A stretch of 64,000 nt of DNA from Pseudomonas sp. Bc-h (GTDB taxonomy: Bacteria; Pseudomonadota; Gammaproteobacteria; Pseudomonadales; Pseudomonadaceae). Location: positions 317,501-381,500 of the forward strand of contig NZ_MUIN01000003.1 of the NCBI RefSeq assembly GCF_002080045.1, given 5' to 3'. Under the pieces are notes generated by a model. It did not search any database and was not told the DNA's origin. It was given only the letters and a program-made list of their open reading frames with translations. Numbering within the stretch: the stretch's first letter is position 1; the number at the start of each line of letters is the position of its first letter. Positions 48,216-58,275 of this stretch are shown here, one piece after another. A program made the position numbers and the translations under genes.

Positions 48216-48896
48216 TCAGGCTGAAGCCTGCTCCTCGCTTTCCTGAACCAGTTCAAGCACACGATCCACCAGCTTGTTGATGCCGGACGCCGCTTCGCCG
48301 ATGGACTTGGCGACCATGTACGCTGGGGTGCTCACCAGCTTGCGATCCTTGTCTTCGACGATATCGCTCACATCGCACTCTTTGTGGTTGCCGCCCATTC
48401 TGGTGATCTTTGCGGCGGTGTCAGGGTCGTTGCCGATGGTGCAAGTGACGCCCGGACCGTAGATCTTCGCTGCCAGCGCAGGTGACACACAGATCAGCCC
48501 GACGGGCTTGCCCGCCTCGGCGAAGGCCTCGGCCATGGCCAGTACTTCCACCTGAACCTTGCAACCAGATCCTTCGGCCGCAAAGTTCGACAGGTTTTTC
48601 GCGGCACCAAACCCACCGGGAATGATCAGCGCGTCGAATTCAGTGATGTCGGCTTCGCGGATGTCTTCGATGGCGCCGCGCGCGATGCGGGCTGACTCCA
48701 CCAGCACGTTGCGCTTCTCGGGCATTTCTTCGCCGGTCAGGTGATTGATCACATGGTGCTGCTCGATGTTCGGCGCAAAGCACTTCACCTGTGCGCCGCG
48801 CTGATCCAGGCGCAGCAGGGTGAGCACGCTTTCATGAATTTCCGCTCCATCCTGCACTCCGCAACCGGAAAGAATGACGGCCACTTTTTTACTCAT
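48216..48896 (-). CDS. elbB: ElbB-type DJ-1/PfpI family protein (glyoxalase III-like)
   Basis: 226 residues from MSKKVAVILSGCGVQDGAEI. DALIIPGGFGAAKNLSNFAA and VGLICVSPALAAKIYGPG are the ElbB signature, with a cysteine in the nucleophile-elbow position (ICVSPA). Reported as an isoprenoid-biosynthesis-associated protein with weak glyoxalase activity. GGGAG precedes the start at 48896; upstream in-frame sequence is not conserved. Confidence 0.88.
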   Translation of the reverse strand: MSKKVAVILSGCGVQDGAEIHESVLTLLRLDQRGAQVKCFAPNIEQHHVINHLTGEEMPEKRNVLVESARIARGAIEDIREADITEFDALIIPGGFGAAKNLSNFAAEGSGCKVQVEVLAMAEAFAEAGKPVGLICVSPALAAKIYGPGVTCTIGNDPDTAAKITRMGGNHKECDVSDIVEDKDRKLVSTPAYMVAKSIGEAASGINKLVDRVLELVQESEEQASA

Positions 48897-49084
48897 GCGT
48901 GTGCTCCCTCTCTTGGGCGATCCGGTGCGCACCGGTACGCCGTTTCTGTCGTTTTCCATGGCGTCCAGCGATTCGCTCGCCACGCCAACGATGTCGTCAA
49001 ATGTCTACTAATTTGTCATTTGTCGCCATAGGGTTTTGCCATGGCCACGCCTTATCTTCGAAGTTTCGTCGCCGGGTGGCGTTG

Positions 49085-50323
49085 ATGAATTTCATTCTGT
49101 ATGCGGTGCCATTTTTCTTTGTGTTGATTGCCGTCGAATTGCTGGCAGACCGCTGGCGCAAGGTCGACAACTACCGCGTCGCGGATGCCATCAACAGCCT
49201 CAGCACTGGCGTGTTGTCCACGACCACAGGCCTGCTGACCAAAGGCGTAGGGCTGGTGAGCTATGCCTTCGCTCTGGAGCATTTCGCGCTGTGGCGGTTG
49301 TCTGCCGAGAGCGTCTGGGTCTGGGTATTTGCCTTCATCTTTTACGACTTCTGCTACTACTGGCTGCACCGCTTGGGCCATGAGCGCAACATCCTCTGGG
49401 CCGCGCATTCGGTGCATCACCAGAGCGAGGACTACAACCTCTCCACCGCCCTGCGTCAGACCAGTACCGGTTTTCTGCTCAGCTGGATCTTCTACCTGCC
49501 GCTGGCGCTGATCGGCGTGCCGCTGGTGGTATTCGTCGCCGTGGCATCGCTCAATCTTCTGTATCAGTTCTGGGTGCATACCCGGCACATTCCCAAGCTT
49601 GGCTGGTTCGAGTGGTTCTTCGTCACGCCGTCGAATCATCGCGCGCACCATGCGCAGAACCTTGTCTACATGGATCGCAATTACGGCGGGGTGTTCATTG
49701 TTTGGGACCGGCTGTTCGGGACGTTCCAGGAAGAGCTGGACAGCGAGCCGCCAATATTCGGCGTCACAACCCCCTTGAGAAGCTGGAACCCGCTCTGGGC
49801 CAACGTGCAGTTCTACGCGCAACTGGCGGCCGATGCGCGGCGAGCAGGCTCTTGGTGGGACAAGCTGCGGATCTGGTTCATGCCCACCGGCTGGCGGCCT
49901 GCGGATGTAGCGGCGCGATACCCGATCAACAAACCGGACCTGAGTCAGTTCCGTAAATTCGAGGTGCCGCTGACGCTGCCGCAGCAGGTGTACGTCGGCG
50001 TGCAATTTTCGCTGTACACCTTGCTCGGCAGTTATCTGTTATCCAATGGGGAGACGTTGCCCTGGCCGGCATTGATTGTCGGTTGGGCTTGGGTAGCGCT
50101 GGGTTTGTTCGTGTTCGGTGCGGCGCTGGAGAGCAGGCCGGCGGCGTTGAAGCTGGAAGGGATGAGGCTGGCGGCCAATCTGCCGCTGATGGCACTGGCG
50201 CCGGCGGTGGGACTCTGGCCGGTCAGTGCGCTGGGGTGGGTCGCGTTGCTGGTCTACACCCTGTTGAGCGCAATCTCTGTGTACTGCGCTCGGGGGCGTT
50301 TCACTCGTCTGGCCGGTTCTTGA
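49085..50323 (+). CDS. Sterol desaturase/fatty acid hydroxylase family membrane protein
   Basis: 412 residues, many hydrophobic. The di-iron histidine boxes are present: HRLGH, then HSVHH and NHRAHHAQN. Such enzymes oxidise lipids such as sterols, fatty acids or alkylglycerols; bacteria lack sterols, so a hydrophobic lipid is likely. A GGGTGG site precedes the ATG at 49085; the frame is open back to 48899 and an alternative ATG at 49001 cannot be excluded. Its end overlaps the facing dedA by 23 bases. Confidence 0.85.
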   Translation: MNFILYAVPFFFVLIAVELLADRWRKVDNYRVADAINSLSTGVLSTTTGLLTKGVGLVSYAFALEHFALWRLSAESVWVWVFAFIFYDFCYYWLHRLGHERNILWAAHSVHHQSEDYNLSTALRQTSTGFLLSWIFYLPLALIGVPLVVFVAVASLNLLYQFWVHTRHIPKLGWFEWFFVTPSNHRAHHAQNLVYMDRNYGGVFIVWDRLFGTFQEELDSEPPIFGVTTPLRSWNPLWANVQFYAQLAADARRAGSWWDKLRIWFMPTGWRPADVAARYPINKPDLSQFRKFEVPLTLPQQVYVGVQFSLYTLLGSYLLSNGETLPWPALIVGWAWVALGLFVFGAALESRPAALKLEGMRLAANLPLMALAPAVGLWPVSALGWVALLVYTLLSAISVYCARGRFTRLAGS

Positions 50324-50918
50324 CGTCGACGGTGGACGGGACTGCCAGCTTCGCCTCGCGGGCGAGGCGCGCGTTCTTGATACGGCGCCGGACCCAAAGC
50401 AGGCCACCAATGACTAGCAGGGCACCAAGCACCCACAGCTCGTATTTCTTGACGTTGCCCAGCAAGCCTTCCAGCACGGCACCGAACTTGAAGGCTGCGG
50501 CGCCGAGTGCCGCCGCCCATACCGCAGCGCCAATACCGTTGAGTAGCAGATAGCGTCCCGGCGGATAACCCGAAAGGCCGATCGCCACTGGCATAACCGT
50601 GCGCAGGCCGTAGACAAAGCGGAAGCTCAACACCCAGATATCCGGATGCCGACGAATGTGTTCCAACGCGCGATCACCGAGCAATTGCCAGCGCGGTTTA
50701 CGTGCCAGAAGCTTGCGGCCATGCTTGCGCCCCATGAAATACCAGAGCTGATCGCCTGCGTAGCTGCCGAAAAAGGCAACGACGACGACCAGATTGATGT
50801 CCATGTAACCGCGAAATGCAAGAAATCCAGCGAGAACCAGAATGGTCTCACCTTCAAAAAAGGTCCCGAGGAAAAGGGCGAAGTAGCCAAATTCTTGTAA
50901 AAAATGCTGGAGCATCAT
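50301..50918 (-). CDS. DedA family membrane protein
   Basis: 205 residues. FFEGETILVLAGFLAFRGYM at the start and RFVYGLRTVMPVAIGLSGYP with its conserved arginines and glycine are the DedA motif; about four to five membrane helices. DedA proteins help lipid-carrier recycling and membrane homeostasis. A basic tail follows (RRRIKNARLAREAK). Confidence 0.9.
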   Translation of the reverse strand: MMLQHFLQEFGYFALFLGTFFEGETILVLAGFLAFRGYMDINLVVVVAFFGSYAGDQLWYFMGRKHGRKLLARKPRWQLLGDRALEHIRRHPDIWVLSFRFVYGLRTVMPVAIGLSGYPPGRYLLLNGIGAAVWAAALGAAAFKFGAVLEGLLGNVKKYELWVLGALLVIGGLLWVRRRIKNARLAREAKLAVPSTVDVKNRPDE

Positions 50919-51071
50919 TTGGGTGCTGGCGAAATGAACGCGCAGCCTAACTCGCCCAAGACATTCAGGAAAGTGTGGAAATGTGTCTCAGCGTTAAAGT
51001 TTCCTACAGAAGAAAGGGATTCTTCGTCTAGAAAGCGGGTTTACGTCCCGCGTGGGATGGTGCACTTTCCT

Positions 51072-51089
51072 CTGTCATACAAGAGTCAT
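51072..51089 (+). promoter_or_regulatory. Pho box upstream of ppk
   Basis: CTGTCATACAAGAGTCAT fits the CTGTCAT-N4-CTGTCAT consensus with two changes. A TATAAC -10 hexamer follows ten bases later (51100-51105), the spacing of PhoB-activated promoters. It lies in the 328-base gap between dedA and ppk, where no gene is seen. Confidence 0.7.
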
Positions 51090-51246
51090 AATGCTGGCTT
51101 ATAACTGTCACGTTTGCCCGCAGGTGTCCGGTGTGACCGGTCTGCGCTGCTGTACGTCCTCCTGAAGTGGCGGGACCGGCAGTCGTTCTCCTCAGCCGTT
51201 CACGCGGCCCAACTGTTACAAGGGCAATTGCCTTACAGGATTATTC

Positions 51247-53469
51247 ATGAGCACCGAAGGAATTATCGAATCCGCAGCCGAACATGAACCCCAGGCGCTG
51301 ACCCAGGAAATCACCGCCTTGGTCGAACCGACCATCGAAGTGGTGCCGGCACACGAGCCACATCACCCGGTCGCTCCGGCCATCGTGATTCCCAACCTGG
51401 ATGACAGCAGCCTCTACATTCATCGCGAACTGTCCCAACTGCAGTTCAACATCCGCGTGCTGGAACAGGCGCTGGATGAGTCCTATCCGCTGCTTGAGCG
51501 GCTCAAGTTCCTGCTGATCTTCTCCAGCAACCTGGACGAGTTCTTCGAAATCCGTGTCGCCGGTCTCAAAAAGCAGATTACCTTCGCCCGCGAACAGGCC
51601 GGTGCCGACGGCCTGCAACCGCATCAGGCGCTGGCGCGTATCAGTGAGCTGGTGCACGGCCATGTCGATCGCCAGTACGCCATCCTCAACGACATCCTGC
51701 TGCCGGAACTTGAAAAGCATCAGGTGCGCTTCATTCGCCGACGTAACTGGACCGCCAAGCTCAAGGCCTGGGTCCGTCGCTACTTCCGCGACGAAATCGC
51801 GCCGATCATCACGCCGATTGGTCTGGACCCGACGCACCCGTTCCCACTGCTGGTCAACAAGTCGCTTAACTTCATCGTCGAGCTGGAAGGCATCGACGCC
51901 TTCGGTCGTGATTCGGGCCTGGCGATCATTCCTGCGCCGCGGCTGCTGCCGCGTATTATCAAGGTGCCGGAAGACGTCGGTGGCCCAGGCGACAACTACG
52001 TATTCCTGTCGTCGATGATTCACGCGCACGCCGATGACCTGTTCCAGGGCATGAAGGTCAAGGGCTGCTATCAGTTCCGGCTGACCCGTAACGCCGATCT
52101 GGCGCTGGATTCCGAGGATGTGGAAGACCTGGCCCGAGCGCTGCGTGGGGAGCTGTTCTCCCGTCGTTACGGCGATGCGGTGCGTCTGGAGGTCGCAGAT
52201 ACCTGCCCCAAACATCTCTCCGACTATTTGCTCAAGCAGTTCAACCTGAGCGAGACCGAGCTGTACCAGGTCAACGGGCCGGTGAACCTGACGCGGCTGT
52301 TCAGCATTACCGGGCTGGACAGTCATCCGGAGCTGCAATACGCGCCGTTCACCCCGGCCATCCCGAAGCTTTTGCAGAACAGTGAAAACATCTTCAACGT
52401 GATCAGCAAGCAGGACATTCTGCTGCTGCACCCGTTCGAGTCGTTCACCCCTGTCGTCGATTTGCTGCGTCAGGCGGCGAAAGACCCGCATGTTCTGGCG
52501 GTGCGCCAGACGCTGTATCGCAGCGGTGCGAATTCGGAAATCGTCGATGCGCTGGTGGATGCAGCGCGCAATGGCAAGGAAGTGACAGCGGTCATCGAAC
52601 TGCGCGCACGGTTCGATGAAGAGTCCAACCTGCAACTGGCCAGCCGTCTGCAAGCGGCGGGTGCGGTGGTGATCTACGGTGTCGTCGGCTTCAAGACTCA
52701 CGCCAAAATGATGCTCATCCTGCGTCGCGAAGCGGGCGAGATCGTGCGTTACGCGCATCTGGGCACCGGTAACTACCATGCAGGCAACGCGCGTCTGTAC
52801 ACCGACTACAGCCTCCTGACTTCAGACGATGCCTTGTGCGAAGACGTTGGCAAGCTGTTCAGCCAGTTGATCGGCATGGGCAAGACGCTGCGCATGAAGA
52901 AGCTGTTGCATGCGCCGTTCACCCTGAAGAAAGGCATGCTCGACATGATCGCCCGCGAGACTCAATTCGCGGCCGAGGGCAAACCTGCGCACATCATCGC
53001 CAAGTTCAACTCGCTGACCGATCCGAAGATCATCCGCGCGCTGTACAAGGCCAGCCAGACGGGCGTTAAGATCGATCTCGTGGTGCGTGGCATGTGCTGT
53101 CTGCGCCCGGGCGTTGCGGGTGTGTCGCACAATATTCAGGTGCGCTCGATCATCGGCCGCTTCCTGGAGCACACGCGGGTCTTCTACTTCCTCAATGGCG
53201 GTGACGAGCAGATGTTTCTGTCCAGTGCCGACTGGATGGAACGCAACCTCGACAAGCGCGTCGAGACTTGCTTCCCGGTGGAAGGCAAGAAGCTGATTCT
53301 GCGAGTGAAGAAGGAACTGGAAGGGTATCTGACCGACAACACTCACAGCTGGCTGTTGCAGCCGGACGGGCGCTACGTTCGCAGCACGCCGACCGGCAAC
53401 CAGAACGCCCGCAATGTGCAGGCGGCGCTGTTGGAAAAGCTCAGCAATCCGGTCCTCAGCGTACGCTGA
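51247..53469 (+). CDS. ppk: Polyphosphate kinase 1
   Basis: 740 residues. His485 in [12 protein letters not shown] is the phosphorylated histidine and His642 in [10 protein letters not shown] the second essential one. The N-terminal [20 protein letters not shown] and [20 protein letters not shown] are standard. A family-unusual acidic/His N-terminus of about 50 residues precedes the core. It makes polyphosphate from ATP. A Pho box upstream suggests induction by phosphate starvation. Confidence 0.97.
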   Translation: MSTEGIIESAAEHEPQALTQEITALVEPTIEVVPAHEPHHPVAPAIVIPNLDDSSLYIHRELSQLQFNIRVLEQALDESYPLLERLKFLLIFSSNLDEFFEIRVAGLKKQITFAREQAGADGLQPHQALARISELVHGHVDRQYAILNDILLPELEKHQVRFIRRRNWTAKLKAWVRRYFRDEIAPIITPIGLDPTHPFPLLVNKSLNFIVELEGIDAFGRDSGLAIIPAPRLLPRIIKVPEDVGGPGDNYVFLSSMIHAHADDLFQGMKVKGCYQFRLTRNADLALDSEDVEDLARALRGELFSRRYGDAVRLEVADTCPKHLSDYLLKQFNLSETELYQVNGPVNLTRLFSITGLDSHPELQYAPFTPAIPKLLQNSENIFNVISKQDILLLHPFESFTPVVDLLRQAAKDPHVLAVRQTLYRSGANSEIVDALVDAARNGKEVTAVIELRARFDEESNLQLASRLQAAGAVVIYGVVGFKTHAKMMLILRREAGEIVRYAHLGTGNYHAGNARLYTDYSLLTSDDALCEDVGKLFSQLIGMGKTLRMKKLLHAPFTLKKGMLDMIARETQFAAEGKPAHIIAKFNSLTDPKIIRALYKASQTGVKIDLVVRGMCCLRPGVAGVSHNIQVRSIIGRFLEHTRVFYFLNGGDEQMFLSSADWMERNLDKRVETCFPVEGKKLILRVKKELEGYLTDNTHSWLLQPDGRYVRSTPTGNQNARNVQAALLEKLSNPVLSVR

Positions 53470-53473
53470 GGAC
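53452..53473. other. 22-bp palindrome shared by the ends of ppk and ppx
   Basis: A perfect palindrome (GTCCTCAGCGT and its complement) spans the final codons of both genes, so both proteins end LSVR. The two stop codons overlap by 14 bases. It could form a hairpin in either transcript, but no T-run follows. Confidence 0.85.
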
Positions 53474-54958
53474 GATCCCGACTCGGGTCAGCCAATCGGC
53501 TTCCAGGCCGAAGTCGGCCTGAGTCAGTTGGTTGTTTTCCAGCCAGCCGTCCGGGAACAGGATGTCCAGATGATTGCCATTGGCGGTCAGCACAGGTTGC
53601 GGCATCTCTTGGGTGCCGCGAATGTGGTGGAACAGGATCGCGAAGCGCAGCAGCACGCACAGACGAATCAGCTTCACGCCTTCATCGCCGAACTCGGCGA
53701 ACTTGTCCTTGGGAATATTGCGACGATGGCCGCGCACCAATAGCGCGAGCATCTGTTGGTCTTCCCGCGAGAAGCCGGCCAGATCGGAGTGCTCGATCAG
53801 GTAGGCGCCGTGCTTGTGGTAGTGATAGTGGGCGATGTCCAGACCCACTTCATGCACCTTGGCGGCCCAGCTCAACAGCTCTCGGTACAAATCCTCTTCC
53901 AGCTCCCAGGCCTTTGCGACCTGCTCCAGCGCTGACAAAGCCTTGCGCTCGACACGAGCGGCCTGTTCCAGATCGACGTGATAACGGTCCATCAGCGAGC
54001 TGAGGGTGCGCTCACGCACGTCTTCGTGGTGGTGACGGCCCAGCAGGTCGTAGAGCACGCCTTCACGCAGGGCGCCTTCGCAGTGGTCCATGCGTTGCAG
54101 ATCCAGAGCGTCGAAAATCGCTTCAAGAATCGCCAGGCCCGCCGGGAATATCGCCCGGCGGTCTGGTTTGAGGCCATCGAAGTCGATCTTGTCGACGTCT
54201 CCCAGCTTCATCAGTTTGCGTTTGAGCCATGCCAGGCCTTCTGCGTTGACCTCGCCGTTGCCGTGTCCGCCAGCCTTCAGCGCCAGGCCGATGGCGCGAA
54301 TGGTGCCGGATGAGCCAATCGCTTCATCCCACTTCAGGCGATGCAGAGCGTGCTCGATGCTCATGATCTCCAGCCGTGCCGCTGTGTAGGCCTGGGCGTA
54401 GCGGGCTGGCGTGATCTTGCCGTCCTTGAAATAACGCTGAGTGAAGCTCACACAGCCCATTTGCAGGCTTTCACGCAGCAGTGGCTCGAAACGCTGGCCG
54501 ATGATGAACTCGGTACTGCCGCCGCCGATGTCGGCGACCAAACGTTTGCCTGGCGTGTCCGCCAACGTGTGGGATACGCCGAGATAAATCAGGCGCGCTT
54601 CTTCACGGCCGGAGATGACCTCGACCGGGTGTCCGAGGATTTCTTCGGCGCGATGGATGAATTCGTTGCGATTGCGCGCTTCGCGCAGGGCATTGGTGCC
54701 GACGATCCGCACGGCGCCGGGTGGCATACCGTTGATCAGTTGGGCAAATCTCTTGAGGCAATCGAGCCCGCGTTGCATGGATTCTTCGCTGAGCTTGCGC
54801 TCGTCGTCGATTCCGGCGGCCAGCTGCACTTTCTCGCCGAGTCGCTCAAGGATGCGGATTTCGCCTTGATTGGCTTTGGCAACAACCATGTGAAAGCTGT
54901 TGGAGCCCAGGTCGATCGCGGCAATCAGCGAGAGGTTTTTGGCTGTGGATGGCGGCAT
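53456..54958 (-). CDS. ppx: Exopolyphosphatase/pppGpp phosphohydrolase
   Basis: 500 residues from [20 protein letters not shown]; the frame extends to 54997 without homology. The actin-like ATPase fold has phosphate-1 [26 protein letters not shown] with the catalytic glutamate nearby, and phosphate-2 [16 protein letters not shown]-terminal HD-like helical domain follows. It hydrolyses polyphosphate made by the facing ppk gene product. Confidence 0.95.
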   Translation of the reverse strand: MPPSTAKNLSLIAAIDLGSNSFHMVVAKANQGEIRILERLGEKVQLAAGIDDERKLSEESMQRGLDCLKRFAQLINGMPPGAVRIVGTNALREARNRNEFIHRAEEILGHPVEVISGREEARLIYLGVSHTLADTPGKRLVADIGGGSTEFIIGQRFEPLLRESLQMGCVSFTQRYFKDGKITPARYAQAYTAARLEIMSIEHALHRLKWDEAIGSSGTIRAIGLALKAGGHGNGEVNAEGLAWLKRKLMKLGDVDKIDFDGLKPDRRAIFPAGLAILEAIFDALDLQRMDHCEGALREGVLYDLLGRHHHEDVRERTLSSLMDRYHVDLEQAARVERKALSALEQVAKAWELEEDLYRELLSWAAKVHEVGLDIAHYHYHKHGAYLIEHSDLAGFSREDQQMLALLVRGHRRNIPKDKFAEFGDEGVKLIRLCVLLRFAILFHHIRGTQEMPQPVLTANGNHLDILFPDGWLENNQLTQADFGLEADWLTRVGIVLSVR

Positions 54959-55072
54959 GGTCAAAGGTCTCGGTCGATAACCCCGACATCGTGCCACGAT
55001 CCATCCCTGCCGCCAAACAACAGATCTTCCGCCCTCGCTCTGGCACGCCGCCGGTTTGCGCTAAACATCGCG

Positions 55073-55104
55073 CTGTGTGGGAGCGAGCTTGCTCGCGCAT
55101 GCAA
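55073..55104. repeat. Single REP-like hairpin of another type
   Basis: GTGTGGGAGCGAGCTTGCTC, a GCGAGCTTGCTCGC hairpin with GTGGGAG head, the second REP class of fluorescent pseudomonads. Confidence 0.7.
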
Positions 55105-55169
55105 GCTTGCGCCCTCAGCAGATATTGTGGATGTACCTGCCTTCCTTCCCACGGAACCACGCCACCCGA

Positions 55170-55904
55170 TCAGGCGTGCTCCACCGATCCAATAAAATTT
55201 GCCAGCTCAGGCGTCTTCGGGTTGGCCATCAATTCCTTGGGATCGCCCACCTCATGCACCTTGCCCTGGTGCATGAACACCAGCTTGTCGCCGACCTCCC
55301 GGGCGAAGCGCATTTCGTGAGTCACCATGATCAACGTCATGCCGTCTTTAGCCAGTTCGCGCACGACGCTCAGCACCTCGTTAACCAGCTCCGGGTCGAG
55401 CGCGGAGGTGATTTCATCGCATAACAGCACCTTCGGCGACATCGCCAGCGCACGCGCAATCGCCACGCGTTGTTGCTGTCCGCCGGAGAGGCGATCAGGG
55501 AACGCATCGAACTTCTCGCCGAGCCCCACGCGATTGAGCATTTCCTTGGCCAGCTCGCTCGCTTCGGCCTTGGATACCTTCTTCACCACCTGCGGGGCGA
55601 GCATCACGTTCTCGCCAACAGTCAGGTGCGGGAACAGGTTGAACTGCTGAAACACCATTCCGACTTTCTGCCGCAGGCTGCGCAAATCGGCACGCGCGGC
55701 GTCCAGATACTCGCCATCGACCTCGATCACCCCGTCGTTGATCGACTCCAGCCCGTTGAGCGTGCGCAGCAACGTGCTCTTGCCCGAACCGCTGCGACCG
55801 ATGATCGCCACGACCTGACCTTCCTCGACGCTCAGGTCGATGCCTTTGAGCACATGATGGTCGCCGTAATATTTGTGCAGGGCGGAAATTCTAAGCAGAG
55901 GCAT
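55170..55904 (-). CDS. Polar amino acid ABC transporter, ATPase
   Basis: 244 residues. Walker A GRSGSGKSTLLR, signature LSGGQQQRVAIARAL and Walker B VLLCDEITSALDPE identify an ABC ATPase of the polar amino-acid (GlnQ-like) type. Its ATG overlaps the upstream permease stop by 14 bases. Last gene of the transporter operon. Confidence 0.95.
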   Translation of the reverse strand: MPLLRISALHKYYGDHHVLKGIDLSVEEGQVVAIIGRSGSGKSTLLRTLNGLESINDGVIEVDGEYLDAARADLRSLRQKVGMVFQQFNLFPHLTVGENVMLAPQVVKKVSKAEASELAKEMLNRVGLGEKFDAFPDRLSGGQQQRVAIARALAMSPKVLLCDEITSALDPELVNEVLSVVRELAKDGMTLIMVTHEMRFAREVGDKLVFMHQGKVHEVGDPKELMANPKTPELANFIGSVEHA

Positions 55905-56538
55905 GAAGTCTCCTTTCCAGGTAGCGCGCGCTGAGCGACAACGGGTAGCAAAGCAGGAAGTAGCCCAGGGCGACGAAGCCGTAGACCATGAAAGGCTGGA
56001 ACGTGGCGTTGGCGAGCATGCCGCCGGTCTTGGTCAGCTCGGTGAAGCCAATAATGGAGGTCACGGCCGTGCCTTTGACCACCTGCACCGAAAAGCCCAC
56101 AGTCGGCGCGACGGCAATGCGCAACGCTTGCGGCAGGATCACGTAGCGCAGCTGTTCGAAAGGACTGAGCGCAAGGCTGGCCGACGCTTCCCACTGGCCG
56201 TTGGAGATCGATTCGACGCAACCGCGCCAGATCTCGGCCAGATAGGCACTGGTAAACAGCGTCAACGCCAGCGCTGCCGCGACCCATGGCGAAATATCCA
56301 CGCCCAGCAGCGCCACGCCGAAGAACACCAGAAACAGCTGCATCAGCAATGGCGTGCCTTGAAACAGTTCGATATAGCAACGAGCAAGCCTGCGAAGCAG
56401 GGCTTTCTCGGAGATGCGCATCGTCATTACCAGCAGGCCGATGACGCCTCCGCCAATGAACGCCACCAGCGACAGTGCCAGCGTCCATTGCAGGCCAGTG
56501 AGCAGGTTGCGCACGATGTCCCAGAGAGTGAAATCCAT
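55891..56538 (-). CDS. Polar amino acid ABC transporter, permease
   Basis: 215 residues from MDFTLWDIVRNLLTGLQWTL, with five membrane helices and the HisM/HisQ coupling motif EASASLALSPFEQLRYVILP. The start is set by overlap with the upstream permease stop (56538); the frame continues in another register. Forms the pore with the second permease. Confidence 0.93.
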   Translation of the reverse strand: MDFTLWDIVRNLLTGLQWTLALSLVAFIGGGVIGLLVMTMRISEKALLRRLARCYIELFQGTPLLMQLFLVFFGVALLGVDISPWVAAALALTLFTSAYLAEIWRGCVESISNGQWEASASLALSPFEQLRYVILPQALRIAVAPTVGFSVQVVKGTAVTSIIGFTELTKTGGMLANATFQPFMVYGFVALGYFLLCYPLSLSARYLERRLHASA

Positions 56539-57203
56539 CAGCGGCTCCTCGCGATATAGCGACGACCGACCCATGCCAGCAACTGACGAATCAGCAGTGC
56601 CATGCACAGGTAGATCAGCGTGGTGATGATGTAGGTCTCGAACGCACGGAAGTTGCGGGACTGAATGAAGTTCGCCGCAAAGCTCAGCTCCTCGGTGGCG
56701 ATCTGTGAGCAGACCGCCGAGCCGAGCATCACGATGATGATCTGGCTGCTCAGCGCCGGCCACACCTTACCCAGCGCCGGAATCAGGACCACATGGCGGA
56801 AGGTCTCGAAGCGTGTCATGGCCAGCGCTGCCGAGGCCTCCAGTTGCCCGCGAGGAATCGCCTGAATGCCGGCGCGAATGATTTCCGTGGAGTACGCGCC
56901 GAGGTTGATCACCATCGCCAGCACCGCCGCCTGCCATTCGGAAATCTGCAGCCCCAATGACGGCAGACCGAAGAAGATGAAGAACAGCTGCACTAGAAAC
57001 GGAGTGTTGCGTATCAGCTCGACGTAGACCCCGAAGATGGCCGAGAACGGCTGGATCTTCCAGGCTCTGACGATCGCGCCGACGATGCCGACGCTGACGC
57101 CGAGCAAGGTGCCGATCGCCGTCAGTTCAAGCGTGAACAGGGCGCCGCGCAGCAACAGGTCAGCGTTTTGCAGGACCGGAATGAAGTCGAACTGATAAGC
57201 CAT
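56538..57203 (-). CDS. Polar amino acid ABC transporter, permease
   Basis: 221 residues, five membrane helices, and coupling motif EASAALAMTRFETFRHVVLI. IRNTPFLVQLFFIFFGLPSL is the family's conserved stretch. Its product pairs with the adjacent permease. It starts 28 bases after the binding-protein gene. Confidence 0.94.
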   Translation of the reverse strand: MAYQFDFIPVLQNADLLLRGALFTLELTAIGTLLGVSVGIVGAIVRAWKIQPFSAIFGVYVELIRNTPFLVQLFFIFFGLPSLGLQISEWQAAVLAMVINLGAYSTEIIRAGIQAIPRGQLEASAALAMTRFETFRHVVLIPALGKVWPALSSQIIIVMLGSAVCSQIATEELSFAANFIQSRNFRAFETYIITTLIYLCMALLIRQLLAWVGRRYIARSR

Positions 57204-57231
57204 CTAAAAGCCTCGGATCAACGAACGACAA

Positions 57232-58017
57232 TCAAAGGTCGGCTGGCAGCGGCTGCTTGAGCCAGGTCTGCGAGTTCTTCTCCAAAGCGCCGTCTTTCTT
57301 CGCTGCTTCGAGGATTTCATTCACCTTCGCCAGCAGCTCAGGCTGCCCCTTGTTCACGCCGACATAGACTGGCGAATCCTTGAGTTTCACTTTCAACGCC
57401 GGGATGCGCTTGGGGTTCTTTTCGCTGATCGCGACCATCACTACGTTGCCGCTGGCGATCAGGTCGGTCTGGTTGGCGAGGTAGGCGGCGATGGTCGAGT
57501 TGTTGTCTTCGAAACGTTTGATGGTGGCTTCTTTCGGGGCCACGGCAGTCAGTTCGATGTCTTCGATGGCGCCACGGGTGACGCTGATGGTTTTGCCTTT
57601 CAGGTCGTCCACGCCGTTGATCGCTGCATCAGGTGGACCGAACACCGCAAGGTAGAAAGGCGCATAGGCGCGGGAGAAATCGATGACTTTCTCGCGGTCC
57701 GGGTTCTTGCCCAGGCTGGAAATCACCAGGTCCACCTTTCCAGTGGTCAGGAACGGAATGCGGTTGGTGCTGTTGACAGGAGTCAGCTCCAGTTTGACCT
57801 TCAATTGATCTGCGATCAGCTGTGCGGTATCGATGTCCAGGCCCCGTGGCTTCATGTCCGGACCCACTGAGCCGAATGGCGGAAAGTCCTGCGGCACGGC
57901 AACTTTCAAGGTGCCGCGTGCGGTCACATCATCCAGGCCGTTGGCGTGGGCAGGGGCCTGGCCGAGCATGAGGCTGGCAAACAGGGCGGCAAGCAGAGCG
58001 CTGGAACGCTTGGTCAT
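57232..58017 (-). CDS. Periplasmic amino acid-binding protein
   Basis: 261 residues with a signal peptide (SSALLAALFASLMLGQAPAH). RGTLKVAVPQDFPPFGSVGP and GKVDLVISSLGKNPDREKVI are the cluster-3 solute-binding features. First gene of the transporter operon; the ligand is probably a polar or acidic amino acid. It is divergent from the FadR-type regulator gene. Confidence 0.93.
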   Translation of the reverse strand: MTKRSSALLAALFASLMLGQAPAHANGLDDVTARGTLKVAVPQDFPPFGSVGPDMKPRGLDIDTAQLIADQLKVKLELTPVNSTNRIPFLTTGKVDLVISSLGKNPDREKVIDFSRAYAPFYLAVFGPPDAAINGVDDLKGKTISVTRGAIEDIELTAVAPKEATIKRFEDNNSTIAAYLANQTDLIASGNVVMVAISEKNPKRIPALKVKLKDSPVYVGVNKGQPELLAKVNEILEAAKKDGALEKNSQTWLKQPLPADL

Positions 58018-58275
58018 GTGACGTCTCCGAAATCAGGGCGAGTCGTGGTTAATGGCCTAGCTCCAGTGCACAGCTCATGCCAGCCGTTCGTTCGCAACCA
58101 CAAAATGCGGGCTGCAAGGCTGGTGCGGTCTAACTGGTCTGAACAGTTGGCACTGCGTTCGCCCTGCTTTGGCGCGCCTCAAAGGCCCGGCGCCCTGTGC
58201 TTGGGCGTCACTTGCCGAATCTTCGCGATGGCTATAAAAGAGGGTTTTTCCCACGGTTATTGCGTTTGAGTCGCC

